Source: Nitrococcus sp.
Lineage (GTDB): Bacteria; Pseudomonadota; Gammaproteobacteria; Nitrococcales; Nitrococcaceae
Assembly: GCA_030452365.1 (NCBI GenBank)
Contig: JAKDMK010000210.1
Span: 1-5,084, forward strand
DNA: 5,084 nucleotides
Reading direction: 5' to 3'
The notes under the pieces were generated by a model. The model had not been told where the DNA came from and ran no database searches. It saw only the letters and a program-made list of their open reading frames with translations. Position numbers and translations under genes: made by a program. This document shows positions 4,578-5,084 of this stretch, one piece after another. The first letter of the stretch is position 1, and every line of letters begins with the position of its first letter.

Positions 4578-5084
4578 TACACCTCCCATTTCGTGACCTG
4601 ACGCCCAACGCGCCGGCTCAGCGGCGGCCGTAGGCGGTCGGCTGCAGCCGGCTATAGGCTTCTTTGCCTTTAACACCATATTTACGTGTGGAAGTCCAGT
4701 ATTTGTTGACAGAAAAACCTCACCGCACTGCTGGAAGCCCGCTTTGGAGTAGAACTCGACAGCAGAAAGGCGCGCCTTTAGCTCGACGGATGCGGCTCCG
4801 ACGCTCTCGGCCCTGCTGACCAAGCGCTGAAGAATCATTTTTCCTATGCCCTGCCGCTGATGGGTAGGCAACACAACTATCTGCGAGACGTGAAACGCTC
4901 CGCCGCCTAACTCGGAGAGCCTGCCGTAGCCGACAACCCTGCCGCCTTCTGCAGCCACCAGATGGGCAGCATGCAGCTCTTGCCCATCATCCATGACGGC
5001 GGGCGCCAAACCGTGCGGCTCGAAGAACAGCGCATACCTCAGCTCGCGAGCATCCTGCCATTTGTAGCTGCCATGTTCGACGAA
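4167..5084 (-). CDS. GNAT family N-acetyltransferase (5' end off window); frame runs on through attC into GFA
   Basis: The frame is open from the right edge, so the start lies outside. The first residues in the window, ELRYALFFEPHGL, followed by MDDGQELHAAHLVA, match the beginning of small YjcF/ElaA-type GNAT proteins. FHVSQIVVLPTHQRQGIGKM holds the acetyl-CoA-binding QRQGIG loop, SAVEFYSKAGF is the following conserved segment, and LPHVNMVLKAKK ends the domain near 4660. The substrate is unknown. The acetyltransferase domain covers about 4660-5084. No stop codon follows it. The frame crosses the attC site as about 24 low-complexity, Ala/Pro-rich residues, enters GFA in phase and stops at 4167. 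Either a fusion is made, or translation mainly restarts at the GFA ATG. A TTG at 5009 is not a credible start because the family's N-terminal segment lies upstream of it. Confidence 0.8.
   Translation of the reverse strand, partial: FVEHGSYKWQDARELRYALFFEPHGLAPAVMDDGQELHAAHLVAAEGGRVVGYGRLSELGGGAFHVSQIVVLPTHQRQGIGKMILQRLVSRAESVGAASVELKARLSAVEFYSKAGFQQCGEVFLSTNTGLPHVNMVLKAKKPIAGCSRPPTAAAEPARWASGHEMGGVMNISGSCMCGTVSYSGSAEPVIQGNCHCTNCQKITGSAYAAMMFFPQDTIEIHGDIKHFKRIGESGNETATGFCPQCGTQLVSKPGVMQGMIGVRVGTLDHPEIYKPTADIFTRSAAPWDHMDPNIPKFEEYPPLG
4581..4587 (-). promoter_or_regulatory. Ribosome binding site of the GFA gene
   Basis: GGGAGGT on the minus strand ends three bases before the ATG at 4577 (the GGAGG core ends four bases before it). 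It argues that the GFA protein is made independently and not only as a GNAT-GFA fusion. Confidence 0.75.
4603..4659 (-). other. attC: attC integron recombination site between GNAT and GFA
   Basis: The site is 57 bases, the minimum attC length. Its second core is GTTGGGC (4609-4603), a perfect GTTRRRY. Its first box is GCCTATA (4659-4653), which keeps RYYY but has lost the AAC triplet. Between them GCCGGCT pairs perfectly with AGCCGGC and CAGC pairs with GCTG, leaving one G extrahelical in the first arm. GCC-TAC-GGC closes the tip. A bulged hairpin with extrahelical bases is the structure recognised by the integron integrase on single-stranded attC. Orientation agrees with the genes. The altered first box may have reduced its activity. 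Confidence 0.7.

Noticed and set aside
1..5084. CRISPR array, insertion sequence, or integrase/transposase gene
   Set aside because: No regularly spaced repeats, no terminal inverted repeats with a transposase, and no tyrosine recombinase motifs were seen in any frame.

Overview
The window looks like GC-rich proteobacterial chromosome, probably gammaproteobacterial (inference), carrying a low-GC accessory insert. Every credible gene is on the minus strand, so transcription runs right to left. Hand counts of sample 60-base lines give about 63-77% GC in the spo0M gene. The accessory genes are lower: about 41% in the PIN-like gene, 48% in the HicB-like gene and 52% in the GFA gene.

Backbone (1-2781). 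From upstream to downstream these are a glutathione S-transferase (2164-2781), a Spo0M-family arrestin-like protein (1193-1969), a stand-alone CinA C-terminal nicotinamide-nucleotide amidase, PncC (638-1138), and an RNA 2',3'-cyclic phosphodiesterase/2'-5' ligase, ThpR (567 to the left edge, 3' end cut). The last three are separated by 53 and 70 bases and may be co-transcribed. In many gammaproteobacteria the cinA/pncC gene sits just before recA, so recA may lie beyond the left edge (inference).

Accessory region (about 2900-5084). From upstream to downstream: a GNAT acetyltransferase whose start lies off the right edge, a GFA-type zinc protein, a 79-residue HicB-like antitoxin-domain protein, a PIN-like (Limkain-type) putative nuclease, and a decayed C-terminal piece of another HicB protein containing a ribbon-helix-helix segment. 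The intergenic pieces look like integron recombination sites. Consensus GTTRRRY core boxes, in the gene direction, lie in three of the intergenic gaps (4603-4609, 4145-4151, 2907-2913). The one between GNAT and GFA is a 57-base imperfect palindrome with an extrahelical base, which is the structure of an attC site. No integrase is in the window. The simplest reading is a small, partly degenerate gene-cassette array (a CALIN-type cluster, or the tail of an integron) next to the housekeeping genes.

The most interesting points are the cassette array itself, an open reading frame running from GNAT through attC into GFA with no stop, a collapsed attC-like site before the HicB-like gene, and the separated HicB parts flanking a PIN-like nuclease gene. 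No complete toxin-antitoxin pair, CRISPR array, tRNA or rRNA is visible.
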